A stretch of DNA of 64,000 bases from Reutealis trisperma (lineage: Eukaryota; Streptophyta; Magnoliopsida; Malpighiales; Euphorbiaceae), in contig CANTUT010001182.1 of the NCBI GenBank assembly GCA_947687605.1, positions 2,501-66,500 on the forward strand, in the 5' to 3' direction. The translations under genes and the position numbers were made by a program. Under the pieces are notes generated by a model. That model was not told where the DNA came from. It did no database searches and was given only the letters and a program-made list of their open reading frames with translations. Positions 48,839-61,132 of the stretch are shown here, one piece after another (positions within the stretch are counted from its first letter, which is position 1; each line of letters begins with the position of its first letter).

Positions 48839-49602
48839 TGATATTTATCCAATTTAGAATTATTGGCCATCTAATACATATGCTCTAATAAATATGTACA
48901 AATGCATTATAATTTCGATAATATAATATTCGAGTATGAATTTATTTTTATTTTTATTTTTATTTTTAAGATAGTTAATTTCCCTAGTAGTGGAATAATT
49001 TTTTTTTTTCATGTAATGGATCTACAAATGGTACTTATTCATATGAGAAAACTATTGATCCTGTATAAAACTTATATATTGAAATTGACTTTATTCTTTA
49101 TTTTCTTTCTTTATTATCTTCCCATCTAACCTAGCTATCTATATAGTTGGTGTTAGAGAATGATTAAATCATTGGGATAGTCAAAATTTAAGAAGAGTAA
49201 TTCTGCAACTAGAACTTTATTATTTATACACCTAGTAACTTGTTTAGTTTGATGAATTAAGGTTCATGTTTTAAATGTTAACAGCAACTTCATGATATCT
49301 TGAGTGATATATTTATGGCTTGATTGTCTTTCATTATTTCAATTGCATTACTTTGTAAAGCAGCACTGCTTTGGAACTTGATTTGACGAAATCCCATTCA
49401 CTCTTTCTCAAGCAGAATCATTAAATTTGTTATTCTTTATTTTTTTTTCCTCGTAAAAATTTTAATATGCCTCTTACATTAGTTAGTATGGGTGCTCCAT
49501 CTTTTAGCTTATTTTTACCTTTTTTTTTTAATTTTATGATTATCCTTCACCAACACTAGTTAGTATAATTGCTTACTAAAGTTTTTTATATATTCTTTTT
49601 AG
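48839..49602. other. Upstream region of the hAT pseudogene
   Basis: AT-rich and non-coding. TTTTTAG just before 49603 could be a splice acceptor of the ancestral transposase gene. Confidence 0.35.
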
Positions 49603-50790
49603 ATGTCACACAAACAAGAAAAGAATGTTGATAGCAATACTGAGGCATCAAATGCAAATGTTTAGCCTTCAAATATGATTAATGCTATATTATCAAGAAA
49701 GAGAAAGACAATGAAACCAATATCCCAGGTATGGGAGCACTTTTAAAAAATCAAAGATGGTATGGTGTCTTAAAGAAAACTAAGTATCTTTATTGCAATA
49801 GAGATTTTTGTTGTGATTCAAAAAGAAATGGCATTTCATCACTTAAGAATCACATGCATGCATGTATGAAAAATCCATATAAATGCACAAACCCAACAAT
49901 CATTGTTGTCTTTGTAACCGGATGCAAATTTTCAAGAGGGTGAGAACAATATTAGGATGGGTATACTTAGTAATTGGAAATTTGATCAAAATGCAATTAG
50001 AGAAGTACTTGCATACATGATCATTGTTGATGAGCTTCCATTTAAAATTTTGGAATGAAAAGGGTTTAAAATACTCATGTTCTAGGTTTATAATTCCATC
50101 CTGATGGACAGTTTCATGAGATTTTTATCAATTGTACATGAATGAGAAGTTGAAATTGAAGTCTTGGTTGAAAAAAAAAAATTCAATGAGTTAGTCTTAC
50201 TAAGGATACATGGACATCATTGCAGAAAAATCAAATACATGTGCATTAAGACTCACTTCATTGATCATAAGTGAATATTGCATAAAAAATTCTTAATTTT
50301 TGCCTAGTATCTAGCCATACATTAGTAAAGCAATAGAAAATTATTTGCTTGCTTGAGGGTTGAATAATAAGCTTAACATTATACTAGATAATGTTGGGTT
50401 AAATGATACAACTATTGCTTTCTTGAAAAAGAGAACATTAAATTGGAAGAGTGTGTGTCAAAGTGCAAATACCTTCACATGAGGTTTATTGTACATATAA
50501 TTAATTTGGTGATTTCCAATAGATTGAAAGATATAAATCCTTCATTGAAATGAGTGAGAGATGTTGTTAGGTATGTTAGGAATTCTTCCACTATAATTAA
50601 GAAATTGAATGAGTGTATATATTAGGAAGGCATAAAGTGTAAGAGCTCATTGTGTTTAGATGTGCCTACTAGATGGAATTTCACATAGTTGATGTTCAAA
50701 ATTGTTGAAAAATTTGAAAGGGCATTTAATAGGTCCATGACGAATGGTCCTGTGGTGCCCTTTCTTTCATGGCACATATATGATATGTTT
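49603..50790 (+). pseudogene. hAT-superfamily transposase (BED zinc finger), dead
   Basis: From ATG 49603 the frames give a basic N-terminus (ILSRKRKTMKPISQVWEHF). A BED zinc finger follows, with C-----C (YLYCNRDFCCDSKRNG) and SSLKNHMHAC (to about 49880). Then come MIIVDELPFKILE (about 50015-50055), YMCIKTHFIDHK (about 50235), LHMRFIVHIINLVISN (about 50470-50520), RDVVRYVRNSS (about 50560) and SLCLDVPTRWNFT (about 50650-50690). These follow the order of plant RICESLEEPER/Tam3-type transposases. At least ten stops and several frame changes are present, and the C-terminal dimerisation domain is missing. The sequence ends near an LTR fragment at about 50790. Confidence 0.85.
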
Positions 50791-51410
50791 ATTGTAACCC
50801 ATGATATGCTTATTGAACCCATGAAATGTTTATTGAAACTTGTGATATATTGATATGTATAAATACCTATGACCCTATGAACTATTGATAAATATATGTT
50901 AATACCAATGTTTATTTACTCATTGATAATACCAATGTTCATTTACTCATCGATTATATGTAAATCTCCTTATTCATATGCATTTCATTCTTACTAAGTT
51001 GACGGCTTATGACATCGTCTATGGATTAAAGGTTATAGATTAAAGAATATAACAAATAATAGTTAACCTATAAGCTAGAGTTTCTTGATCTTCGTTCTCC
51101 ATCAAGATGTAATATTTCATCTTTATGAATATATGCAAATGTTTGTATCTTCTTATGCTCTATAGTCATTGGAAGTCATAGTTGTGTGTGTGTGTTATAT
51201 GTTTATGTATTATTAAGGCATTATTGGACTTTTCCTTATATCTGGGAATGATAAAATCATATGTATATGATTTAGGTTCTGATATTAAGAATGGCATATA
51301 TGTAATACTAATGATGATTGTAATGAGGATAATAACAGTTCTTTAAAGTGATCGGTGTCCTTAAGCCTAACCATACCCTAGATTGTCGTGGCTCTTAGAG
51401 TCGGATCTTG
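50791..51410 (+). mobile_element. LTR 3'-end fragment related to the 53.6-58.5 kb insertion
   Basis: CTTATTCATATGCATTTCAT, GTTGACGGCTTA and the end CCTTAAGCCTAACCATACCC...TCTTGACA (to 51410) align with 58100-58541 (AAGTATGAATACATTTCAT, GTTGATGGCTCA, CTTAAACCTACCTATACTC...GAGTGACA). Both finish in TGACA. The left border is not defined. The fragment abuts LINE coding sequence on its right. Confidence 0.6.
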
Positions 51411-53654
51411 ACAGTCTTAAAAACCAATATCGCCCTCAGCATTCCTTTTACAGAAATTCTACCAAGATACATATTAGTGCCCCTTTTCATTATTCTTTTA
51501 CCCTACTAAAAATGGGCAACCATTTTGTTAATGAATTTGCAAAGAGACATCAGTAGTTTAAAGCTTGTCATTCTGTAAACTGGTATTGCAGAAGCCACTA
51601 CATTTATCATAATCTCCTTACCCCATGCTAAAAGCAGTTTCTCTTTCTAGCCCATTAACTTCTTCCCATTCTTATCCTAAATCTCAGCAAAACCTTGTCT
51701 TTTAGAGCATGGAAAAGTAAAAAGGTAGTCCTAGGTATTTAACTTGGCTTCCCATATGATTAATTCACAATAAGAGAGTTATTTTATTTCTAAGTAGTCT
51801 TAGGGAGTTATGGTTGAAAAAAAGAGAAGATTTATTAAGATTCATTGTTTGACCACTAACTACAGCATAGAAATTCAATATATTTTCAATAGATAAAGTC
51901 TCTTCTTCATTTGATTTACAAAAAAGAATAACATCATCAGCGAAAAGAAAGTGTGTGACTAAGGGAGAGTATTTAGCAATTTTTATTCCAGATATAGAAC
52001 CTGACCTTTTAGCTTGATGAAGTAAATTGGAAAGGCCTTCTATACAAATAAGAAAGAGATATAGATAAGATCTCCTTGGTGCAAGTTAACCCCCTTAATG
52101 TTTTGATGAATCCATGTCTAATAAGAGATAGTTGATACACGCTCTATGATCCATTGAATCCACCTCCTGTGAAAACCAAGTTTAGATAACATATGCTCAA
52201 AAAAGCCCCATTAAATAGAAGCATTTGCTTTATTAATATCTAGTTTAATAGCCATATCATACCTGTGTTGTCACCTTTGGTTTTTTAGAAAATGCATCAA
52301 TTCATGTACAATAAGGATTTTATCAGCAATGAGCCCCCCTTTAATGAAGGAACTTTGTGTTTCAATAATGATATGATGAATAACTTGATGTAGCCTATTT
52401 GTCATAATTTTGGAGATGATTTTGTAGTACACAGTGCACAAACTTGTAGGTATAAGTTACCTCATATTGTGCACTTCTTTAGTTTTGGGCACTAAAAAGA
52501 TTAATGTACAATTGATATTTTTAAGCATCTTACCTATGGAGGAGAAGCTTTTAATTTCCTTGCATATGTCAAAGCCAGTAATTGCCCAATACTCTTGAAA
52601 AAATTTACCTATCCAACCATCCTCACCCGGAGCTTTAAGAGGGTGGATGGCAAATGCAACCTTTTTTATTTCAACTTCATTTACATCTTTGATAAGGTCT
52701 TTATTCATTCTTATAGAAACCTTCTTTCTCATTCTCGGGCAACAAAACTAAAATTTGGAGGAATTGAAAAAGTAAAGATATCTTGGAAATAGTGTACAAC
52801 CACTTGTATCATGCCACTTTTTCTTTAATGCTACTTGTGATGATCATCCTCCAAACCTATAATGAATTATGCTTCCTTCTTTAAATAGTCTTAGCATGAA
52901 ATAACTTTGTATTATTATCTACCCATTTTAGCTAAGATTGTTCAGCTTTTTGAGATTAAAACACTTCCTTCTTTTTACTTCTATAGCTACTTCTTTCTTC
53001 AATTTTTTATATGATGAGCACGCCTATGTCTAGCTTAGTCTTTCACTAACCTTAACTGCATTTTTAAACTCTGGATATACCTCTAAGAATTAAAAGAATT
53101 TTGCTTTGTCTAAGTTACTAGTGCATGTTTGCCATTTTTTAGCTTTGTAAGCACCTTGAACATTTTTTATCCCCAAACATTGAATTGCCATGCTTATTCT
53201 ATTACTGCTCTGACTGCTTCATTTTCCACCCACCTTGCATCAAAATGGAATACCATTTGACTCTACTTGTTGAAAGTTGAGTACTAAGGAGAATTGGTTT
53301 ATGCATAGACCCTAATTTATCTAAATGGAAAACTTTTGCATTTGGATATTTGAGAAGCCAGCCTGTTGTTGCTACTCCCTTGTTGAAGCACTCATGTATA
53401 TTTACAACACCATCTCTCTTGTTATTTTGTATAGTCAAATGACCTACAAAGCCCAAATCCACCCTATGCAATTCAAGAAATCCTTAAATTGAACAATCTT
53501 TTGGGATTCAAATCGATTTCCCTTAGCTTTTCTTTTGTGCTATGAAGAGCATTGAAATCTCTAGCAATAAGGTTTCTGCCAGATAAATGACTTGTAATTT
53601 TTAAGGGTTCAAAATTGTACTTCCTTACAATTCTCATATGAATTTGTGTAGGTG
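51411..53654 (-). pseudogene. LINE (L1-like) endonuclease and reverse transcriptase, degenerate
   Basis: Read on the minus strand: an endonuclease part has ARDFNALHSTKEK (about 53560-53525), HRVDLGFVG (about 53470-53445), FNKGVATTGWL and LDKLGSMHKPILL (about 53320-53280). The reverse transcriptase starts with NEVEIKKVAFAIHPLKAPG-DG (about 52680-52615), LNINCTL-FLVPK-like text to 52457, and the catalytic FADD at 51944-51933 within SHTLFFADDVILFC. It ends with EGDIGF at the 51411 border. Many stops and frameshifts occur. Plant L1-type LINEs carry endonuclease, reverse transcriptase and RNase H; the last is missing here. The 5' continuation lies at 58542-59311, beyond an insertion. Confidence 0.85.
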
Positions 53655-54464
53655 TGTAACACCTCAGGTTTTTGTTAATTATGAAGGCCCTTAGGTTAAT
53701 TTGAATTTTAAGAATTTCAGATAGAGAGCAAGATAAAGTCCATTATAGATAATGGATGTCCATTATGATCATTACAAGTACCTAGTAAGTAATAGAGGTT
53801 TACAACTTAAAGAGTAAATGTTGTTGTTGACAATGTCGAGGATGAAAAGATGGTTAGCAAGTTTTTGCTAGATTTCTGTACCAGTTGGGAAGAAGGAAAT
53901 AGGAATGATAGACTCTTTTATTTAACGAGTTTCTAACACTAAGAATGAAGTTCAGTGATGAAATGGAGCTTTGGTAGTAAGAATGAGTCTTTGATAATAA
54001 GGTGTAAACCATTAATTTTGCACCCTCATCATTCAGTAGCATCTTAACACCTGCTAAGTTTAACGCGCCATGGATAGGACCCCAGAAAGAAAAATTTTTA
54101 GCCTTCAATTATATTACTACCGGACATCCAATTTTCTAAACACCAAACCAACCAATTTCTTAAAAAAAAAAAAAAAAAAAGGATGAGCTGTGAAAGCCTG
54201 GTGCAGATCGGCACCAAGTTTGCGTAGAGCTACATTTTTGTACTGATTTCTGTACCAAAAATGATCAGATTATCCCTTTCAATCCAATTTTTAATCTCTT
54301 TTTAGCTCTATTCTTGTGGTCTTTTCACTTTTTCAATTCCTAAACTACCATCACCCACTTTTCCTATAAATACTTCCCTTCACTTCTCATTTCTTGACAC
54401 TCCTTGAGTTAGAGTTGATAGGTACCCTCTAATTTCTCTCTTCTTCTCCCTCTAACCACTTTCT

Positions 54465-54690
54465 AATTAATTAATTAATTAATCTTTTTAATTAACTAAA
54501 ACTCTTTTTTAAAATTAATCACTCAATTAATTAATTAATTAATCTTTTTAATTAATTAATTAATTTTTCTTTTTTTAAAATCAAGTTAATCTCTTTTTTT
54601 TTAAATCCATCCTTCATCCAAATTAATTAATTAATCATTTTAATTAATTAATCCATTCATCTATTTTATCATATTAATTAATTAATTAAT
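54465..54690. repeat. TTAA/AATTAATT-rich tandem block
   Basis: Repeated blocks of AATTAATTAATTAATC-TTTTTAATTAA occur at about 54468-54500, 54530-54560, 54620-54650 and 54673-54690. They are palindromic and lie within the LTR-type insertion. Confidence 0.8.
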
Positions 54691-55028
54691 CTCCAATCAA
54701 TCCAATCACCCGGTCCTGATAAAATGGAATTTCGGTCAGTTAAAACTCTCCATCCGCCAAAATCAAGGGTATTAGCCTTTTCCTCTCACCCACAAACCCA
54801 AATCAAATCAATCAATTTAATCAATCACTAAACCCCTTCATTTAATTGTGAAACAAATTACGTAGGTTTTGATCTCCATTCAATAGAATACGTAGGCACG
54901 TTTGAAATCTAAATCCAAATCTCAATCAGTCTCGTTTCCCCTTTTAATTAATTTATATAATTAGTTTAATTTATGGATATTTTACTTTTCTCCATACTCA
55001 TTCATTAATCATGATATTATAATTATCA

Positions 55029-55947
55029 TTACAGGTGAGCACAGTTTGGGGGAATTTGAGGATTGGAAAATTTCTGGAGCTGAACCGAATTCAGGGGATT
55101 TTTAAAATTGAATATCCGAAACTGTATTATGATATAATAATTTTCGTATCGAACCGTTTCAATTTTTCAGGACAGTTTGGTACGAAAATTCAGGTCTAAT
55201 GGAACAGTTTGGTACAGAACGGGATGGAACGGAGATATGGAGATTTTTTATTTTTAAATAATTAAAATATATGTATTTTCATCTTAAACTAATTTGTAAT
55301 ACCTCAAAATTTCTTAAAATTTTTATTTTATTTTTACCTTATTTATGATTAAAATTATAAAAATTAATGCTTAAAATTGATTGAAAATAAACTATAATAT
55401 TTGATACTATAAATTTAACATTATCACCAATGAAATTATATGTCTCAATAATAAATTAATAATATAATAGTCTTAAGTTTTTGAATTGTAAGATTGCAAA
55501 TTTAATCCATTAAAAAAATAGCATCAAATTTGTACATAAAATCATTGCATTACTTAATAATTGACTTAATTAATTATATTGACTAATTAAAGAAATTAAT
55601 GAAATTATTACTGCTTCAAAGTTGTATAATTAAATGGATATTATTTTATTATTGCCCAAAGTTAAAAAATTTCTTATAGTATAAAATAATTAAATATTTT
55701 TTTGAATTTTAACTATGACATATTATTAATATTAGAATTGTGCAAATTATTAAATTTTTAGGAAATTTTAAAACAATATTAGTATTATACAAATTATTAA
55801 TTTTCTTTTCAAAATTTAACTTACACTTATAAAGTTGCAATGTAATAACTAATTTGAAAATAAAATTTTATAATTAATAAAAAAATAAATTTTACTTATA
55901 CATTATTAAATTTTCTTAAAATGTATTGCTAATTCAATATCAAAGTA

Positions 55948-55981
<34 letters not shown>

Positions 55982-56214
55982 AAAGAATACTTTAAATTGA
56001 TTCTAGTTTTGGTTTTTTGATTCGGGACAATTCGGTATGATTCGATAGGGTTATTGGTATGGATAATTATTAATCTTTAGAACCATATCAAAAAAAATTT
56101 TGAGATGGTTCGGTTTGGAGAAAATCAAAGAGTCAACGAATATTTTCGATTTTAGATATTTTTGGTTCGAATTTTTAGTATGGTTTGGAATATCCAAGTC
56201 CACTGCTTAGCCCT
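55029..56214. mobile_element. hAT-like non-autonomous element inside the LTR-type insertion
   Basis: The exact 9-bp direct repeat AATTATCAT flanks it (from 55021 and from 56215). The left end AGGTGAGCACAGTTTGG and the right end inverted AGGGCTAAGCAGTGGA are related, and subterminal text is rich in GAACCGAA and TTCGGTT-like words on both sides. The 1.2-kb interior is AT-rich with a GT/TA microsatellite at about 55948-55980. No transposase was seen. The left border may be four bases further in than 55029. Confidence 0.7.
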
Positions 56215-57841
56215 AATTATCATATAATATTTATCATCCATGAAATTAATTTTCAAAGTCAAATTTAGATTATTTAACTAAAAATATAGTCTCCAGTCTC
56301 AATTTGGTTCAAAGAATAGTGATTTTTATCCTTGGGTAAATTAATTGCAAAATTAATAAATTTGAGTCAATTTGGATTTTTTCCTTAATGTTTTCCCAAC
56401 TAAATAAAATTAAAGTGGCGACTTCTAAAATCATTTTCAAAATCAACCAATCCAAACCCAATAGTTCCATCATGAGTCTAAACCCGAATTAACATTCCAA
56501 TTCCCTATAGCGGATCAGACTGGTATTCGGGTGAGGCCTCACACGAGGCGAAGTGATTCACAGTAGAGGGTTACGATGTGAATTATTACAAAGTAAAGTG
56601 TTATGAAGTGAAGGACTATAAGGCAAAAAGAAGCCTCAATGTATAGAGAAGTGGCATGTCAAGGATAAAGACAAGCTATTTAGCTCTACATCAATCAAGT
56701 GAGATGCTTCAATGAAAAAAACAAAGATGAGCACAATATGGGATAAGCAAGCTAAAGATAGGCTCAGTATAAAATGAAGCAAATAGAGAACTCAATATAG
56801 CAAAGCGAACTGAAAGGCTTGGTGTGACGAGCAGACAAGGCAAAGAGGAGAGATGTTAATCTTGGTAAGACATAGTGTTAGGCAATGTATAGATAAGTTT
56901 AAGTTTAAGTTTTTATTAAGAAGTGTACATTAGTGCTTCAAGTGCATGAGCATTTGCTTGGTTTAAATAGTCAGATATTTACTTATAAAAAGATGTGATA
57001 TAAAGTGTATGGTCAAAAGTGCAAACCACTTGAGAATTTTGCAAAAATTGTATGGCCTAAATTAAAATTTGTTTACCCAATAAATAATAGTTGGCTACTA
57101 AGATATATTTATTCATTTTTTCTCTCCATATAAAGATATTTAAACCATTCATAACGTAAACTTCTTCATTTCTTCTATTTCTTCTCATGACTTAAAGGTT
57201 TGTATTTTCTTTTAAGATCTCTAAGTTCCATCTAGATTTCAAATTTAAATCTAATCTCCTCCATTCTTCCTTTTTCTTCAAAGAAATTAGCCAGTTTCTA
57301 TAGTAAACCCAAGTTCCAAGTGGTATATCTTCTTCTGGCTTTCTCTAGAGGAGTTCTGTCAATACTAGTGTAGACTAATGAACTAGTGAGCCTAAGGAAT
57401 GCTTGATGTAGAACTTTATGATGACTAGAGTTCCATTGTAGAGACTATAACAAATGAGTTGAGTTATGAAATATATTAATGTATGGTAAACTTACCTTGA
57501 AGTGTCTTTACTGATCTAACTTGTATTATTATTATTGCTACTACTACTACTATTGTTATTCTTGTCTATTAAAACTTAATTGTTTAAGAAGCCATATTGT
57601 TTCATTGCTTAAATACTGAAAGCTATTTGAAATGTTAAATTGAATGTTGATGATGACGAGGCCTTTAGGCTAACATATTGTTTCTTGTTATGTTCCTAAT
57701 GAACTATTACCAAGCCTATGACCACACATGATAGAATGCATTGACTAACGAGAGAAAATCTATTAGACCATGTACACCAATGACTCAAATGATAGAGTTT
57801 ATAAACAATGTTAGTATATACTAAGCACTCCTATTGTTTTT

Positions 57842-58003
57842 GAGACTTATGGGGTTTGTGGTGCTGTCCTACCCATTAGGTCCCCCACTATTACTAAAAC
57901 TTATAGGGTTTGTGGTGTCATCTCATCCATTAGATCTCCCATTCTTATTGAGGTCATGGGGATAGTGGTTTTTGTCCTGTTCATGAGTCCTCCCACTGTA
58001 TTG
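57842..58003. repeat. About 55-bp tandem repeat, three units
   Basis: Three units start near 57842, 57898 and 57952. They share CTTATRGGGTTTGTGGTG (ATGGGGATAGTGGT in the third), a CATTAGRTC-type segment and CTCCCA. They lie within the LTR-type insertion. Confidence 0.75.
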
Positions 58004-58541
58004 TATGGTTCTATTATAACAAATGTACCCTTAGTGCCTATTTATCTTCAGCACATATGTTATGTTCTTTGACACCTATATATATGTGTGTGTGTGTGTG
58101 TGTATACAGATTTACTGATCTTACATGAATCCCTAAGTATGAATACATTTCATGATTCATTGAGTTGATGGCTCACCCAGTACTCATCTTTGGTTTCAAG
58201 TGTAGCTTATAAGAGGAGAAAAGTTGAGTTGATAAAAAAAAATTTTATCATTCTTCTCCACTAAATTTGTTTTAAGATTATATCTTGTAATTTTAAAAGC
58301 TTTTGTATCTTTGTCTTAGATGCTTTATAGAATGTAAGGATCATTATATGAAAAGATTTTAATGAAATAAAATGAAAAAATTTTGGTTATCTTAAACGGT
58401 GGATGTACATCTATGATTGTTAAGATTATGCTTATGGATCTAGGGTAAGTTTGAGGATGGTATTAGGTTCTATAGGCGTTCAATAGTCTTAAACCTACCT
58501 ATACTCTAGGACTGTCGCTCCACTAGAGTTGAGGAGTGACA

Positions 58542-59311
58542 AGATGGTAATAAGGTCCCATGAACATTAACTTTTTGATCTAGAACCTCACAATGGATGA
58601 AGAAATTTTATTTCCTTTTCGCCCTAATTAAAGCCTGTCCCATCTAAGCTACAACAATGCCACTTGACTGACCATGAGGTTCCACTACTTCCCAATTCTG
58701 AAGGCCACACTTTCTCAATTTTAAAATTATACACAACAATTTATTCTTTGTTTCAAACAAGAACATAACTGTTAGTGAATGTGAATTTCACAATCCCTTT
58801 AAGTGATGAATTGTCAAGGGATTCCCCACACCTTGACATTTCCAAAATAATAGTCGCATTGAGCTTCTTGGGGCCATTTCTACCTAGCTTCCTCCACCAT
58901 TTCATTAGAGTGCAAAGGTGTAGCAGTGCATATTTTCTTTCCCCTTATATGGTCTTCTTGACTGTTAATTTTTTCTCTTTAATTGACTCGCTTCCAATTT
59001 ACAGTTTTTGTATGCTCTCTCACTTCATAGCTCTCATCATCAGATTTCTTCTTAATAACAACTCTTCGAGATAGAGCTGATCTCTTGCAATGTTTCCTTC
59101 TCATAGTAGATTAGGATATTTGGTTTTCAGTAGGCAAAGTTTTAATAATTTGTTGTGATTGAAGAGATTCAATGGCTTTTAGAGCTTCAGAAAATAGGGT
59201 GATTTGGTCATCAGAACTCAAGTGTGGGAAACATAAGTCTCTGTCTATGACTATTATGTGATCTAAGGGTTTTTTTTTTTTTTCTTTTTTTATGTAAGAG
59301 GTGCTTAGCAA
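58542..59311 (-). pseudogene. LINE 5' part, continuation of the split LINE
   Basis: On the minus strand this reads from a basic segment near 59311-59111 (SYIKKEKKKKP) through a decayed linker to an endonuclease-like part. There KLRKCGLQNWEVVEPHGQSS (about 58722-58663) matches the GF-----V-P-GRSGG region of plant LINE endonucleases, followed by NFFIHCEVLDQKVNV (about 58610-58565). The frame then continues across the insertion into 53654. Stops are present. It is recognisable only as part of the LINE described at 51411-53654. Confidence 0.6.
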
Positions 59312-59321
59312 TTGGAAAGAA

Positions 59322-59664
59322 CCCCATTTCTATATTAACATCATCAATGTGGGATTTTCCACATTTTATACTCTATCCCTCAAATGGATTGAGAAGTCTT
59401 TTTCTTCATAAATCCAATTATAACTTGATGAGTAGGGTGACAGCCCAAGTGAATCTTATCGATTTTTTTACAAGCCTCCAGGTCCACCTAAGTATATAGT
59501 CCAACTACACTTTGCGGTTTAAATCAATTTTCAATCCAATACTATGTTGACAATTAATATAAATTTGAAAATATCAATTTTAAAAACTAATCAATAAAAA
59601 GTTGATAAACCATTTCTATATTTACATTATCAGTATGAGAACTCTCACATTTTATACTCTAAAC
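59322..59664. repeat. Direct repeat pair about 287 bp apart
   Basis: The segments 59327-59372 and 59614-59659 are similar: both have CCATTTCTATATT-ACAT-ATCA, then a GAGA/GGGAT variable stretch and CACATTTTATACTCT. Between them is AAGCCTCCAGGTCCACC and AT-rich text. They might be short terminal direct repeats of a small element, or an old duplication. Confidence 0.5.
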
Positions 59665-60175
59665 AAAAATAATTTAAATCTAGATCTACTACTAAGTCAT
59701 ACATATTCTTACAATTAAATTGGCTAAATGTACATCATTTGGTATAATTTGAATGATTAGTGTAATTTTTTAGCCTTCTAATAACGATTAAATAATGTTA
59801 TTCTTCTTTCGAATTTTGACCGAAATAAAATTAAAAATAAATGTTTAAATTACAATAGAATGAACAAATTAAAAATTTACAATAAAATTGTAAAATGCGA
59901 AATGATTAGGCTTTTTTAAGAAAAAATATATATAATTTATTTAATTTCGTCCCACTTTCTCTTCAAAGTTTTTTTTTTTTATCTCAATCCAAATAGAGAA
60001 AGTCATATTTATTTATTAATTTATCCTTGTTATTCACCTTTCCCTCTCATTTTCCAGCATTTCAAAAAGCTGTTAAATACTCAATTAATTAACAACATTG
60101 ATTTTTTCATGTTAACCAATAGATTAATTTAACTATATATTTTTGTAATGTAATTAAATATATTTAGAGTGTATT
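59665..60175. other. Intergenic, AT-rich, no gene seen
   Basis: No motif or inverted repeat stands out in this stretch. Confidence 0.4.
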
Positions 60176-60466
60176 TAGTAAATCATAATATAATGTAATC
60201 AAATGATTTTCTAATATAAATTTATATTAGAAATTCATTTGATTATATTACATTACATCTCATTACGCTGCATTTGGTAGGCCGTAATGGGATGTAATAT
60301 AATATAATTAAATTTTTATTGTAAATTTATATTAAAAATTTATTTGATTATACTACATCTCATTACGGCATACCAAATACACTTTTATTGTATAATATTT
60401 ATACTAAATATACATTTGATTATATTGAATTACATTGAATTATAGCCTACCAAACATACTCTTTAT
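60176..60466. mobile_element. Palindromic MITE family, nested copies 4 and 5
   Basis: An outer left end AGAGTGTATTTAGTAAATCA (60176) pairs with the right end CCTACCAAACATACTCTTT (to about 60466). Inside, a second copy runs from about 60268 (GCTGCATTTGGTAGGCCGTA) to 60382 (TACGGCATACCAAATACAC), with a 22-bp inverted terminus at about 19 matches. All share the ATATAATCAAAT...ATTTGATTATAT core seen at 23950, 28447 and 36899. Confidence 0.75.
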
Positions 60467-61132
60467 AATTTAAGCAACTACTAATTGATTAGGTTTGAAC
60501 AAATAAAACAAACATTTAATCAAAATATTAATATTTTTTCCACACAATTATAGACTTTTCTTTGAAAAAAATAATATTTAGTCAAATTTCTAAAAATCAA
60601 ACAAGTAAACCAATACAATGATACTCTTTACATAATCCCTTTTATATAATCCCATGTGCCAATACTTGGGTCAATAATTGAATTTTATGAAATGTACTAT
60701 CTACTATTGCAATGTACTACAACATAGCAATATGAATATATCATTATCACCCTTCCATGGATATGGCTGGCTACTTAATAGTACAATTTGTACAACAATG
60801 GGATTATGAATTCTCTATGAATAGCATGCTTGCTTGTACTATATATCAATCTTTTGGTGAGAGAAATGTGTAGTACACACTTATGGACAAGTACTGAATT
60901 GATATCTGTGTTCTTATATATAAACAAAACTTGGGAATCAATCACTCATTGCACTTTGTAGAGTTGAAGGAAGAGATATAATGTTGTTTTTGATAATGTG
61001 AGATTGCGGAGTTTAAACTGCTAACATGTGGAGGATTCCTACAGGAGCGACCTTAGATCACATGTGAACATACTCAGAGTATTACCCTCATCTTCTGTTG
61101 GGTTTTATTTCTGTGTTTTCATGTGTTCTCAG
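60467..61132. other. Intergenic with a possible TATA box
   Basis: TTATATATAAAC at about 60913-60924 has the form of a plant TATA box on the + strand, about 200 bp before the exon-like segment at 61133. No coherent coding start follows: the ATG at 60982 and the ATG at 61026 are both closed by nearby stops. Confidence 0.3.

Larger units (their letters stand above)
53655..58541 (+). mobile_element. Large LTR-type insertion (solo-LTR candidate) splitting the LINE
   Basis: It begins TGTAACACCTCAGG and ends GAGGAGTGACA, so it has TG...CA ends. It is flanked by AGGTG (53650-53654) and AGATG (58542-58546), a 5-bp duplication with one transition. Removing the insertion and one duplicate puts the two LINE endonuclease halves into the same frame, which independently confirms the borders. 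No gag, protease, reverse transcriptase or integrase was found. It includes TTAATTAA repeats (about 54465-54690), GTGGCGACTTCTAAAATC (about 56417-56434, text usually seen near Gypsy leaders) and a 55-bp tandem repeat. A hAT-like element lies inside it. A long solo LTR of a Gypsy (chromovirus-like) element is my favoured reading. Confidence 0.7.
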
